Part shown: piece after piece, positions 56,628-64,000 of the stretch | Numbering within the stretch: the stretch's first letter is position 1 | How the letters are laid out: the number at the start of each line of letters is the position of its first letter | Assembly (NCBI RefSeq): GCF_007860015.1 | Contig: NZ_SJPS01000003.1 | Location: 496,001-560,000, forward strand | Length of the DNA stretch: 64,000 nucleotides | From: Bythopirellula polymerisocia | GTDB lineage: Bacteria > Planctomycetota > Planctomycetia > Pirellulales > Lacipirellulaceae | Direction: 5' to 3' | Program-made: the position numbers and the translations under genes | The notes under the pieces: model-generated | Database searches by the model: none | What the model saw: the letters and a program-made list of their open reading frames with translations, nothing else | Told to the model about the DNA's origin: nothing

Positions 56628-58016
56628 CTATTGGATTGTTCCCGCTAAAAGTGAACCAAAGAACTCTTCTGAGCCGACTTGTCCTCCTTTGAAATTAATC
56701 TCAATTCTATCTGCAGGAGAGTTGGGGGCGTGAGCCGTACAAATCGGTGAGCCAGGTGCAAATGGACAAAGCATCTCAAGGGTTTCAATGCCAATTTCTT
56801 GGGCTAGATAGCTCGATGTATCTCCACCAGCTACGCAAACTCTGCGCACTGAAGTTTCGTCCAATGCCTGTCGTACCAAGCGGCCCATCGCTGTGCCTAG
56901 TACCTGCGAGCTACAACTAGCACTTGGCCCTCCATTGGTACTCCATTTAGATAGTACTTCTGCTGTGGCAGCTATGCGTGGGTCGGAATTGCCTTTACTA
57001 GTGTGCGCGACAACACTTTTTCCCGATTTAAGAAGATCGACCACTTCGTTTGCCGATCGTTGTATCGATTGATGCGAGCCTTCATCAGCGGCGACCGAGG
57101 CGGTATCAATTGCCACTTCAACGATGCCATTCTTGGCCGCCCATTCTATTTGAGACTTAGTGACTGGCGAACAACTGCCGGAGACGATGAGAACTTGACT
57201 TGTCTTACCAGGATTCTCCCAGTTGTCCCTAGGCTTCAGCTTACCCATCGAAGCCCACTGCGAGCAGAGCGCCATCTCCACACCAGAGGAACCAACAGCA
57301 AACCGAAGGGACTCTGGGCCTTCACTCTGATCAAGCAGTGCACCTATCTGCTTCAGTTGATCATCGTTCACCACGTCAAAGAGTACGACCTCAGCCCCGG
57401 CAGCTACGAGTTGATTCAATTCTTGTCGTTGTTGCTCAGCCGTTAAGCTGAACTTGAGCAAGTCGAACAACGCTAACTTGGCTTTCGTCTGTTTACCCAA
57501 ATGAATGCGTAGATCGCTTTCTGTCATCGGTGTCTTTGAGTGACCGCTTGCTGAAGGGTGTCGATCAAGACGAAAGACTTCTTCCCCGTAATTAACTCCC
57601 GCCGTGGCGAACAAGTGGCCAAACGCACAATATCGGCCCAAGGAGGGGGCACCAACAACCAGCGAAACATTCGGGGAGCCAAGGACTCGACGACCAACAT
57701 CAATTGCACAGCCTATGCTGCCAATCTCTGGCGCGGAATCGAAAGTGGAACAAACTTTGTAATGGATATGTCGAGGCTGCAGTTCTTGCAAAGCCGTGAA
57801 AGCATGGACTAACTCTTTCTCCATGGCGCTGGGAGAGAGAGAACGTGTTGTTCCGGCTACTCCTACTGCCTGCAGACCACTATGCCGGGCCAACATTTCC
57901 CGAGTAGGCGGCCGAGTGAACAGCGCAGTGCGGACCCCAGCTCGGGATAAACATTCCAACGCATCGGTCGAGCCGGTGAAGTCGTCACCGTAATATGTGA
58001 GCAACAAGTCATTCAT
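56628..58016 (-). CDS. DUF1537 (four-carbon acid sugar kinase) family protein
   Basis: 462 residues. The N-terminal domain begins LLTYYGDDFTGSTDALECLS (acid-sugar binding, D11-D12), then HIHYKVCSTFDSAPEIGSIG and the HSKTPMTESDLRIHLGKQ motif. The C-terminal domain carries the nucleotide-binding VRRVCVAGGDTSSYLAQEIG. Known DUF1537 kinases phosphorylate 3-oxo-tetronates, 3-oxo-isoapionate, D-threonate or L-erythronate. The gene starts within the RLP stop (ATGA, 4-nt overlap), so the two are cotranslated. This pairing is the same as the OiaK kinase with an RLP in D-apionate catabolism. Residue-level specificity cannot be judged here. Confidence 0.9.
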   Translation of the reverse strand: MNDLLLTYYGDDFTGSTDALECLSRAGVRTALFTRPPTREMLARHSGLQAVGVAGTTRSLSPSAMEKELVHAFTALQELQPRHIHYKVCSTFDSAPEIGSIGCAIDVGRRVLGSPNVSLVVGAPSLGRYCAFGHLFATAGVNYGEEVFRLDRHPSASGHSKTPMTESDLRIHLGKQTKAKLALFDLLKFSLTAEQQRQELNQLVAAGAEVVLFDVVNDDQLKQIGALLDQSEGPESLRFAVGSSGVEMALCSQWASMGKLKPRDNWENPGKTSQVLIVSGSCSPVTKSQIEWAAKNGIVEVAIDTASVAADEGSHQSIQRSANEVVDLLKSGKSVVAHTSKGNSDPRIAATAEVLSKWSTNGGPSASCSSQVLGTAMGRLVRQALDETSVRRVCVAGGDTSSYLAQEIGIETLEMLCPFAPGSPICTAHAPNSPADRIEINFKGGQVGSEEFFGSLLAGTIQ

Positions 58017-59311
58017 GGCGATGATGCTGCATGTAAAGCAGGGGTCTGAACTGGACTAGAACAATTGTGCTTTGAAAACTTCTCCGTGGCTCGCCTTAAA
58101 GCCGATGATTCCTGAATGGCCTCTTGCAGAGATAAGCCAGCGACGGCAGCCTCCCAGGATTCCTGGAGGGCTTTGACTCCTTCTCGTGGTCCATCAGGAT
58201 GTCCCAAAATACCGCCCCCTGCGAGATACAATAAATCGACCGTCTTGGTTTGGCGGTAAGTCTCAGGGGCTTGCCCTCCCCATTGGCCGGAAGAAACGAC
58301 CGGCAGGATCGGAAAACCACCCAACATCGGTTCTTGACAAGCATTCATCGAACGCACAACCGACTCATCGGATTCGCAAAACTTATTCTGTATCCCATTG
58401 ACGTGAATGTGATCGATCCCTGCCAATCGCCAAAGTTTCTGATAGGCCTTAAATTCTATTCCCAAAAACGGGTGTCGATTGAGCATGCCCCAGCCATTGC
58501 GGTGCCCGTGTATAGCAAGTTGCCCACGATCGCAGATTTTTTTGACTCCGGCCATACCAACACTATTGAGGCTAACCATTGCGCAGGTACCACCCTGCCC
58601 TACTACAGTATCGTAGTGTTCAAGCATGCGATCCATTTCGTCGCTGATATTGAACGCCACCATGACCTTTTTGCCCGTTCGAGCCGCATGATCGTTGACC
58701 ACACACATGACAACTGCAACTCGCTCTTTGAATGGAGAGTGCGGAGGGTCGGCCATCAATTCGTCGTCCTTTATGAAATCAACGCCTGCCTCCACAAGAG
58801 TTTCGACGAGCTTGGCAGTTTCCTCGGGAGACAATCCCACACTGGGCTTGATGATCGTACCGATCAGAGGACGGTCGGGCAGCACATCAGCAAGTTGTCG
58901 AGTCCCTTCGATACCAAAGGCAGGGCCTCTGAAGTGCTCCCTGAAAGAGGCCGGGAATTCCAGGTCCATCAGTTTAAGACCAGAAAACTGACGAAGCTCG
59001 TAGAGGTTTCCTTGCACTGTGGATATGATCGCTGGCAAGTTGTATCCAACATTTTCCAGGGGCCACGAAATAACGACTTCCGCCCGCTTGTAGCTGTTCT
59101 CGCTACTCAAGCAACCTGGAAGGCTGGGTGTGTCGCTCTGCTCAAGCTCTCGAAGGCTTTCAATCCGCGCGGCAAACCGCTGTTTGAGTGCCTCGGTTTC
59201 TCCTGGCACGGAAACAAAAGTACCGGAAGACTGCTCACCAGCCAACGACTCCGCAGCCACCGCGATGTCCAGCGGCGTTTCAATCAGATAAGTGGCGAAA
59301 AATCGTTCCAT
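58013..59311 (-). CDS. RuBisCO-like protein (form IV), probable acid-sugar-phosphate RLP
   Basis: 432 residues with a full large-subunit fold. Retained positions relative to spinach RuBisCO: K155 (K175) in TIIKPSVGL, K181/D183/E184 (K201/D203/E204, the carbamate and Mg2+ site) in FIKDDELMAD, and H268/H270/R271 (292/294/295) in IHGHRNGWGM. K310 (loop 6, K334) lies in NGIQNKF, S340-341 (S379) in VVSSGQWGG, and glycines 365-367 in LAGGGILGHPDG. With these residues intact, Mg2+-carbamate enolisation chemistry is plausible, but the loop 6 and SGG surroundings differ from true carboxylases, so CO2 fixation is unlikely. Coupling to the DUF1537 kinase suggests decarboxylase or transcarboxylase activity on a phosphorylated 3-oxo acid sugar. 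Confidence 0.93.
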   Translation of the reverse strand: MERFFATYLIETPLDIAVAAESLAGEQSSGTFVSVPGETEALKQRFAARIESLRELEQSDTPSLPGCLSSENSYKRAEVVISWPLENVGYNLPAIISTVQGNLYELRQFSGLKLMDLEFPASFREHFRGPAFGIEGTRQLADVLPDRPLIGTIIKPSVGLSPEETAKLVETLVEAGVDFIKDDELMADPPHSPFKERVAVVMCVVNDHAARTGKKVMVAFNISDEMDRMLEHYDTVVGQGGTCAMVSLNSVGMAGVKKICDRGQLAIHGHRNGWGMLNRHPFLGIEFKAYQKLWRLAGIDHIHVNGIQNKFCESDESVVRSMNACQEPMLGGFPILPVVSSGQWGGQAPETYRQTKTVDLLYLAGGGILGHPDGPREGVKALQESWEAAVAGLSLQEAIQESSALRRATEKFSKHNCSSPVQTPALHAASSP

Positions 59312-59334
59312 AGCAATTCAAACACTGGCCCTGA

Positions 59335-61050
59335 CTATTGCCAAAATAAATCCTGATAGTTTCTCGGGGCAGACCATGGCACGTACAAAGTGCCAGGGTC
59401 CAATCCGTAGAGATAATCTTCGATGTGCGTGTACCCGTCACCATTCAGGTCGCCTGACGCATCGCTAGGGTCGTCAGGCTCGAGGTTGTATTGCAGCTCC
59501 CATTGATCCGGCATGCCATCGCCATCACTATCAGCAAGAGGTTCTCCCTGGTATTTGGGATACCCTCCAACCTGTTCAATGTTAGTGATGATCCCCTTTC
59601 CTTCCTGATAGCCAACTTTTCCCGTTCGGACCATTTCAATCACTCGCTGATCTACGGCGTCTCGTTTTGGAAGCGTTGCCCCGGCTTCGGCCAGCACGAA
59701 TTTGTAGGCTTCTTTAGCAGGCTGGATCATGAGGTAAGAATGAGGATAAGGCTTGTCAGCCTTTACCTGAGCCATAATTTCAATGCGCCTTTGTTCCGCG
59801 AGAGTTCTTCGCTGCTCGGGTGTAAGGTCAGCTTTTCCTGACCGTAATTCTTTTTGCGTTAACTGTTCGTTAATAGGCAGAAGCTCGCTATCCTCGAATT
59901 GTACGCCACAGTCCCAGTTGTTTTTGGTGACTTGCTCATTTCCTTCGACTATGTTGCCGGCTACATAAGCTTTTCCAAAATCCAGATTGAAGGTAGGGCT
60001 TCTACGTTTCTCGGGTTTGAGAATGCGATAACTGATTGGACGTGAGCGATCAGTAATCGGTCCCGGCTTAAAATAGTTGTTAATGATGGTGTAGAAGCTT
60101 CGATGATCACCACCGTCAATTGTTCGATGTCGCCAATTATATAGAACATTATTGGCAAAGCTGAAATCGTAGATCATGCCTACACTGGGGTTGCGCCCCG
60201 TATTGCAGGCCCACAGATTATGATGGAACGTACTGTTGTAGCCACCAAGAGTACTCCCAAAAGAATGGTTGTAAGTATCTAGCGCTTCGCTGAAGATCGA
60301 ATTCTGAATGGTAATGTTCACAGTCGGCAGTTTTTGAGCCAGACTACCGTCGGCTGGCTCATACATGTGGCGGTACATCGACAAGTTTTCATCCAGGCCC
60401 CAGCTTGCTGAAACGTGGTCAATGATTATGTTTCCCACGGGATTGCCTCCCAAAGAATCATTTCGATCCCCTACCCAGGTAGCCCCTCGACGAAATCGCA
60501 TGTGGCGGATAATCACATCGTGAGTGTCAATTTCGACAGTGTCACCAGCAATACAAATCCCGTCTCCTGGTGCGTGGCTACCGTCGATTGTCAAGTAAGG
60601 GGCACGTACTAAGATGCGCTCCTTCAGCCTGATGATTCCTGCAACATTAAAGACGACAAACCGAGGTCCTCCCGCTTCCAGTGCTTCACGAAAGCTGCCT
60701 GGACCGCTGTCATTGAGATTCGTCACGACAAAAACTCGACCGCCTCGCCCTCCAAAACTGTACATTCCCCCTCCTTGCGCACCGGGAAATGCGGGGACCG
60801 AAGCTTGGGGCAGGTCACCTGGTTTCTTGGCCCAGGGGATGAAAGGTTTATCTCTCATTTCCCATTGCCGAATAGTTGGCAAGGCCTTTTTCCATGCAGC
60901 GTCTGAATGACTTCGTACCGCATCCATTCGTTGCTTTGATTCAGCAGCGACTTCAGGTGAAATATCGGGATACTGACTATGGCAAACGTCCGCTATTGGG
61001 AAAACAATTGCAAATGAAAGACTTAGGCAAATGAATTGAAATCGCGTCAT
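59335..61050 (-). CDS. PL1-type pectate lyase with Ca-binding C-terminus
   Basis: 571 residues with a signal peptide (FICLSLSFAIVFPIADVCHS). PAFPGAQGGGMYSFGGRGGR and VFVVTNLNDSGPGSFREALE open a right-handed beta-helix. IIIDHVSASWGLDENLSMYR corresponds to the conserved WIDHxxxS strand of pectate lyases, and DGGDHRSFYTIINNYFKPGP follows. A linker rich in Glu/Lys (about 410-470) precedes DSDGDGMPDQWELQYN and DASGDLNGDGYTHIEDYLYG, two EF-hand/thrombospondin-3-type Ca motifs common in planctomycete secreted enzymes. It should cleave homogalacturonan or pectate outside the cytoplasm. The RLP gene follows 23 nt later. Confidence 0.88.
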   Translation of the reverse strand: MTRFQFICLSLSFAIVFPIADVCHSQYPDISPEVAAESKQRMDAVRSHSDAAWKKALPTIRQWEMRDKPFIPWAKKPGDLPQASVPAFPGAQGGGMYSFGGRGGRVFVVTNLNDSGPGSFREALEAGGPRFVVFNVAGIIRLKERILVRAPYLTIDGSHAPGDGICIAGDTVEIDTHDVIIRHMRFRRGATWVGDRNDSLGGNPVGNIIIDHVSASWGLDENLSMYRHMYEPADGSLAQKLPTVNITIQNSIFSEALDTYNHSFGSTLGGYNSTFHHNLWACNTGRNPSVGMIYDFSFANNVLYNWRHRTIDGGDHRSFYTIINNYFKPGPITDRSRPISYRILKPEKRRSPTFNLDFGKAYVAGNIVEGNEQVTKNNWDCGVQFEDSELLPINEQLTQKELRSGKADLTPEQRRTLAEQRRIEIMAQVKADKPYPHSYLMIQPAKEAYKFVLAEAGATLPKRDAVDQRVIEMVRTGKVGYQEGKGIITNIEQVGGYPKYQGEPLADSDGDGMPDQWELQYNLEPDDPSDASGDLNGDGYTHIEDYLYGLDPGTLYVPWSAPRNYQDLFWQ

Positions 61051-61125
61051 ATTCGTCCAACTCTACCGCAATTAATCGTCTGGTTAAAAGAAGTCTCACA
61101 GCCCTATTTTGCTGTACAAGTAACT

Positions 61126-61764
61126 CTACATCTTGTAACCAGCAGACGATAAATAATTGTTGATTTTACCTTTGTACTTTCGAAACCAACCGTGCTTCTC
61201 ATCCGATGAGCCGGCATCCATGGCGTACTCGCGAGCTTCAATTAACAATGCCATGATTTTGCGTTTCTGGTCTTCCGTGAGATTAGGTAGCGTATGAAGA
61301 TATTGATCGTACGTTCTCGGCAGAACCCCGTAGGTCATGCCATCCTTAATACCATTGACTTCTTCAGGACCTAATTCCGCTGACAGCTTTGCAACAAAAC
61401 TTCGATGCAACTGAAACTGCTCGATCATTGAAGCCCGGCGTACTTCCTCAATTAAGTCTTCAATTTGCTTCTCCTGAACTGCAACTGACTTCTGCAACTC
61501 TGTGATCTCAGTGTCACGTGAATCGTGTATGTCTCGCAGGCCTCGGTATTGCTCGGCTACTGCCTGTGAGATTCGATCTGCGAGCTCTTCATCGGAGAGG
61601 CCCAGTTGGTCAACTATCGCCCGGGAGCGAGCATTGATTACTTGAGTGTACTCGTCTTCCTGACCAACCTCCTCTGCAAGGCCCAAAGTCGAGTAGGCTG
61701 CCCAAGCTAATAGCACCCACACTACAAAACCCAACTGTTGAACAACTATTCGATCAGACAACAT
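61126..61764 (-). CDS. DUF3826 exported protein
   Basis: About 212 residues from the ATG at 61764, which gives a normal signal peptide (LGFVVWVLLAWAAYSTLGLA); a TTG at 61848 would add a further hydrophobic segment. The mature part reads EYTQVINARSRAIVDQLGLS, EQYRGLRDIHDSRDTEITEL, FVAKLSAELGPEEVNGIKDG, LPNLTEDQKRKIMALLIEAR, then EYAMDAGSSDEKHGWFRKYK. This is DUF3826, a helical secreted family recurrent in pectin-degradation loci of Bacteroidetes. No activity is established for it. It lies 75 nt before the PL1 gene on the same strand, so a role beside pectate lyase is inferred. Confidence 0.83.
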   Translation of the reverse strand: MLSDRIVVQQLGFVVWVLLAWAAYSTLGLAEEVGQEDEYTQVINARSRAIVDQLGLSDEELADRISQAVAEQYRGLRDIHDSRDTEITELQKSVAVQEKQIEDLIEEVRRASMIEQFQLHRSFVAKLSAELGPEEVNGIKDGMTYGVLPRTYDQYLHTLPNLTEDQKRKIMALLIEAREYAMDAGSSDEKHGWFRKYKGKINNYLSSAGYKM

Positions 61765-61976
61765 GACAAGTACTGCAATTATTGAGAAAGCCACTGTTAA
61801 TTTAGTATATTCGGGGAAACCGTTTTTATAAAGGAGACCGCCTTGCAATGCTGTTCCGCAAAACCGCAGTGACTTTAAGCAGTAAGTCTCGTGAGCCGAG
61901 TCGGAGCCTATTTATTGGGCTTCCCTCAATGTTTCTATCAGCCGCGACGTGTCCTCAACGAAGCCTTGAATTTCGA

Positions 61977-62729
61977 CTAGGCTGATTCGATCATACGTTG
62001 GCGATAGTGCTCATCGGAACGAGAAGCGATGCGATCCACCTGTTTTTGAGGCAAAAAGTTGGGACCTCCTGCAGTGGTTGCACCGACAAATACTTGAGCC
62101 GACTTTTCCGCCATTAATAGGGCAGCTTCCACTTGCTTTGAAGTCTTGCCCAACGCGATCAAGCCGTGATTTTCCAAGAGGATTGTTTTAGGGAAAGTGT
62201 TACGACGATCGATAAATGCCGTGACCATCTCCGCTATTTTTGCAGCAAGAATGATTCCTGGATCCACGTACGGCACCAACACCGACTCAGCCCCACAATA
62301 AACGATCTGGTCTGGGAAAAGTCGATTCTCGGCGAATTCCTTAGCCCGCGGCGAACAGAGGATTTGATTGACGCAAATCGGATGCGTGTGTCCGATGAAT
62401 GAGACATCAGGCAACTTCAAAAGCCACGCGTGGAATAAGGTTTCGACCGACGGTTTTAATGCATCAAGATTCACGCGACTGGCAAGCAAAAGTTTCTCGA
62501 TCTCTTCATCGCCGGTATCTCCAGCGGTCAGGCCATCGAGGATTGGTGCAGAATTCACTTCGACAAGTTGTTTCGCCGTCAACGTGCCTAGTTCAGTTCC
62601 GCTAGCCTTAATCAAAAACTGCTCATCGCTGAGTCGACCAGATACATTGCCCTCACCCAAGATAGCCATTCTGTCGGCTAGGCCGATGCGATGGGAAAGC
62701 TCCAGAAGTTGATCAAGTACTTCAGACAT
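61977..62729 (-). CDS. Class II aldolase/adducin family protein
   Basis: 250 residues. AILGEGNVSGRLSDEQFLIK and ASGTELGTL form the substrate phosphate pocket. The catalytic Glu lies in KPSVETLFHAW (about residue 95). Zn ligands are GHTHP (about 112-116) and ENHGLIALGK (about 186). Family members include L-fuculose- and L-rhamnulose-1-phosphate aldolases and 3-oxo-tetronate-4-phosphate decarboxylases, the latter being regular partners of DUF1537 kinases. No FGGY sugar kinase is present in the window. The aldolase may therefore act on a DUF1537 product rather than on fuculose-1-phosphate. It lies 81 nt after the FucI-like gene. Confidence 0.87.
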   Translation of the reverse strand: MSEVLDQLLELSHRIGLADRMAILGEGNVSGRLSDEQFLIKASGTELGTLTAKQLVEVNSAPILDGLTAGDTGDEEIEKLLLASRVNLDALKPSVETLFHAWLLKLPDVSFIGHTHPICVNQILCSPRAKEFAENRLFPDQIVYCGAESVLVPYVDPGIILAAKIAEMVTAFIDRRNTFPKTILLENHGLIALGKTSKQVEAALLMAEKSAQVFVGATTAGGPNFLPQKQVDRIASRSDEHYRQRMIESA

Positions 62730-62810
62730 TGCTTTTTCTAGAAGTTACTGGTTGTTCGAAATCGGTTCGAGCTAGTAATTATGTTGGCTGCTCAGGTGTA
62801 CACGGTCACC

Positions 62811-64000
62811 TTACCAAGGCTTATCTTCTTTACGCGTGCCGCAGATTGCCACTTCCATACCTAACGCCTGAGCCATCGCTGCTTTGACAAGCATTGCTTT
62901 GTCGGCTTCCTCTGCTGAGTTCGCATAGGCAACCTGAATATGATTGCTCTTATGGCGGGCCATCATTTGGTCTCGAGTCACACCATAGGTAACCGCATGC
63001 ATGATGGGCCATTGGGGCGTCGTCTCCTTCCAGCGCCGCTGCGTCTCTTCAAGTGGCAGCTCCACTACGGCAGCGCGACCCAAATCTATTTTGAGCCGAT
63101 TGTCTTCGACATAGATGCGTGACCATACGATTTCACCTGGCTTCGATATGCCCTTGATCGTACCTCCCCCATTGGGGAAATACATCGCAGGTTGGCGAAC
63201 GCTCGTTGCGCCTTTCCAGCCGCCCGCAAGATGCGCGGGCGGAACACTTCCGCTAATCTCAAACACCCAGACATACTCCTTGGTCGTTCCTGAACCGTCC
63301 CAGTCCCCCCAGCGCAGGTCGTGAAGCGTATTTTCCACGGGTTGGTCCATGGCCTTGTGGATTCGGTAGGTCATCAGCCCATCAAGTCCCGCGCACTCAT
63401 CGACTTCATTAAAGTGCGGCAGCGGCTCTCCTTCATAGAGCACGCGCTCACCGTCTCGACTGAGAACAGGAGGTCTCTCACCATTATTGAGCGTTCCTTC
63501 CACGAGATCGCTGGCAGGAAGTAGATCTTTAAGTCCTTGTTGATACTGAATACCGATCGTGTCGCATCCAAAGTCGTCGGCAATCCGCACGGCTGCGATA
63601 TACATTTTGCATTGCAGAAGGATTTGCTCGTATGTGAGGTCTTCCGCATGACTGGGACCAGTCTCGAAGGTCATTCCTCGATCTTCCATCCATTTGCGTG
63701 ACTCTCGAGCTTGCTCGTCGGAGACTTGAGTTGCTTCGTAGTAGAGTGCCGACTGGCTCAGTCGTTCCTTATAAACCCCGGTAGGATTGAGCAAATGGTC
63801 TGGAATGATGGCGTTAAACATCCCCATGCAACCTTCATCAAACACGCCCATAATAGCTTTGTCACGCACAAGCTGCTGAGCCAATGCCTGCCCCAATTCC
63901 TTTTCCGGCTTGCCGACGGATACTCGATCCAACGGAGTAACGTGATCGATCGCATGTCGAATCGTTTCTCCCGAGAACCAGCGGGTCAACTGCTCTAAGA
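62811..64000 (-). CDS. L-fucose/L-arabinose isomerase-like protein (N-terminus outside window)
   Basis: At least 396 residues; the frame remains open to the window edge, so the start lies beyond 64000. Features include FDEGCMGMFNAIIPDHLLNP (conserved Glu region), MTFETGPSHAEDLTYEQILL, ADDFGCDTIGIQYQQGLKDL, NEVDECAGLDGLMTYRIHKA (Asp/Glu ligands) and HLAGGWKGATSVRQPAMYFP. This matches the C-terminal two thirds of the FucI/AraA superfamily, which uses Mn2+ to isomerise aldoses. It could convert L-fucose, D-arabinose or another aldose. Together with the class II aldolase it forms a possible phosphorylative route, but no matching sugar kinase is visible. It is the most upstream gene seen of the minus-strand run. 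Confidence 0.8.
   Translation of the reverse strand, partial: LEQLTRWFSGETIRHAIDHVTPLDRVSVGKPEKELGQALAQQLVRDKAIMGVFDEGCMGMFNAIIPDHLLNPTGVYKERLSQSALYYEATQVSDEQARESRKWMEDRGMTFETGPSHAEDLTYEQILLQCKMYIAAVRIADDFGCDTIGIQYQQGLKDLLPASDLVEGTLNNGERPPVLSRDGERVLYEGEPLPHFNEVDECAGLDGLMTYRIHKAMDQPVENTLHDLRWGDWDGSGTTKEYVWVFEISGSVPPAHLAGGWKGATSVRQPAMYFPNGGGTIKGISKPGEIVWSRIYVEDNRLKIDLGRAAVVELPLEETQRRWKETTPQWPIMHAVTYGVTRDQMMARHKSNHIQVAYANSAEEADKAMLVKAAMAQALGMEVAICGTRKEDKPW

Noticed and set aside
58013..59311. RuBisCO for CO2 fixation
   Set aside because: The flanks of loop 6 and the SGG and HAH motifs differ from true carboxylases, no phosphoribulokinase is nearby, and the coupling to a DUF1537 kinase points to acid-sugar catabolism.
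58250..59356. 368-residue plus-strand open frame
   Set aside because: It is antisense to the RLP gene, has no family features, and its amino acid pattern mirrors the codons of the conserved RLP on the other strand.

Overview
The window looks like a chromosomal segment of a planctomycete, most likely of the Pirellulales. The evidence is a PSCyt1/DUF1549/DUF1553 protein paired with a Tat-exported DUF1501 protein, a TIGR03067-type domain, many GTG and TTG starts, and moderate GC. No rRNA, tRNA, CRISPR array or intact insertion sequence was found. The only mobile-element trace is a short IS256-type transposase tail.

Region A (about 0.4-15 kb) holds two APC-type permeases, a secreted-type methyltransferase, a Fis-only DNA-binding protein, a plus-strand run (MgtC, a helical protein, an AI-2E-family permease, a DUF2254 membrane protein, an amidohydrolase), and a large hybrid histidine kinase. 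Region B (about 15.5-35 kb) is a general-stress island of small proteins: pyridoxamine-oxidase-like, baeRF, DJ-1/PfpI, a desulforedoxin-like zinc/iron ribbon, GlsB/YeaQ, PRC-barrel, CsbD, BON, DUF892, DUF3309, DUF1328, DUF2383, a holin-X-like protein, DUF3618 and DUF883-like proteins, two more AI-2E-family permeases, CsrA, an Hpt protein and an NtrC-type sigma-54 activator. About ten transcription units of A and B carry a -24/-12 element (GG-N10-GC) upstream, so I read them as a sigma-54 regulon. Between and beside them lie deletion scars: a glutamate dehydrogenase lacking its whole middle, a Ku N-terminus, an APC permease N-terminus and a cut TIGR03067 domain.

Region C (about 35-64 kb) is a plant or algal polysaccharide locus. 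Its left part looks like an oxidative L-fucose route: FucP, an aldo/keto reductase acting as fucose dehydrogenase, the mutarotase FucU, a fuconolactonase and a zinc alcohol dehydrogenase. Next come the PSCyt/DUF1553 and DUF1501 pair, a GH95 alpha-fucosidase with an (alpha/alpha)6 hydrolase, and a GH127 beta-L-arabinofuranosidase.

The right part is a long minus-strand series: FucI-like isomerase (cut by the window end), class II aldolase, DUF3826, PL1 pectate lyase, RuBisCO-like protein (RLP), DUF1537 acid-sugar kinase, Asp/Glu-racemase-fold protein, BASS-type transporter, and a 1077-residue beta-helix/hydrolase protein. The RLP-kinase pair is the most striking item. It resembles the last steps of D-apionate (3-oxo-isoapionate) catabolism but has a different transporter and different partner enzymes. 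Together with GH95, GH127 and PL1 it suggests a pectin-type (possibly rhamnogalacturonan-II) breakdown locus with a new arrangement for an acid sugar.
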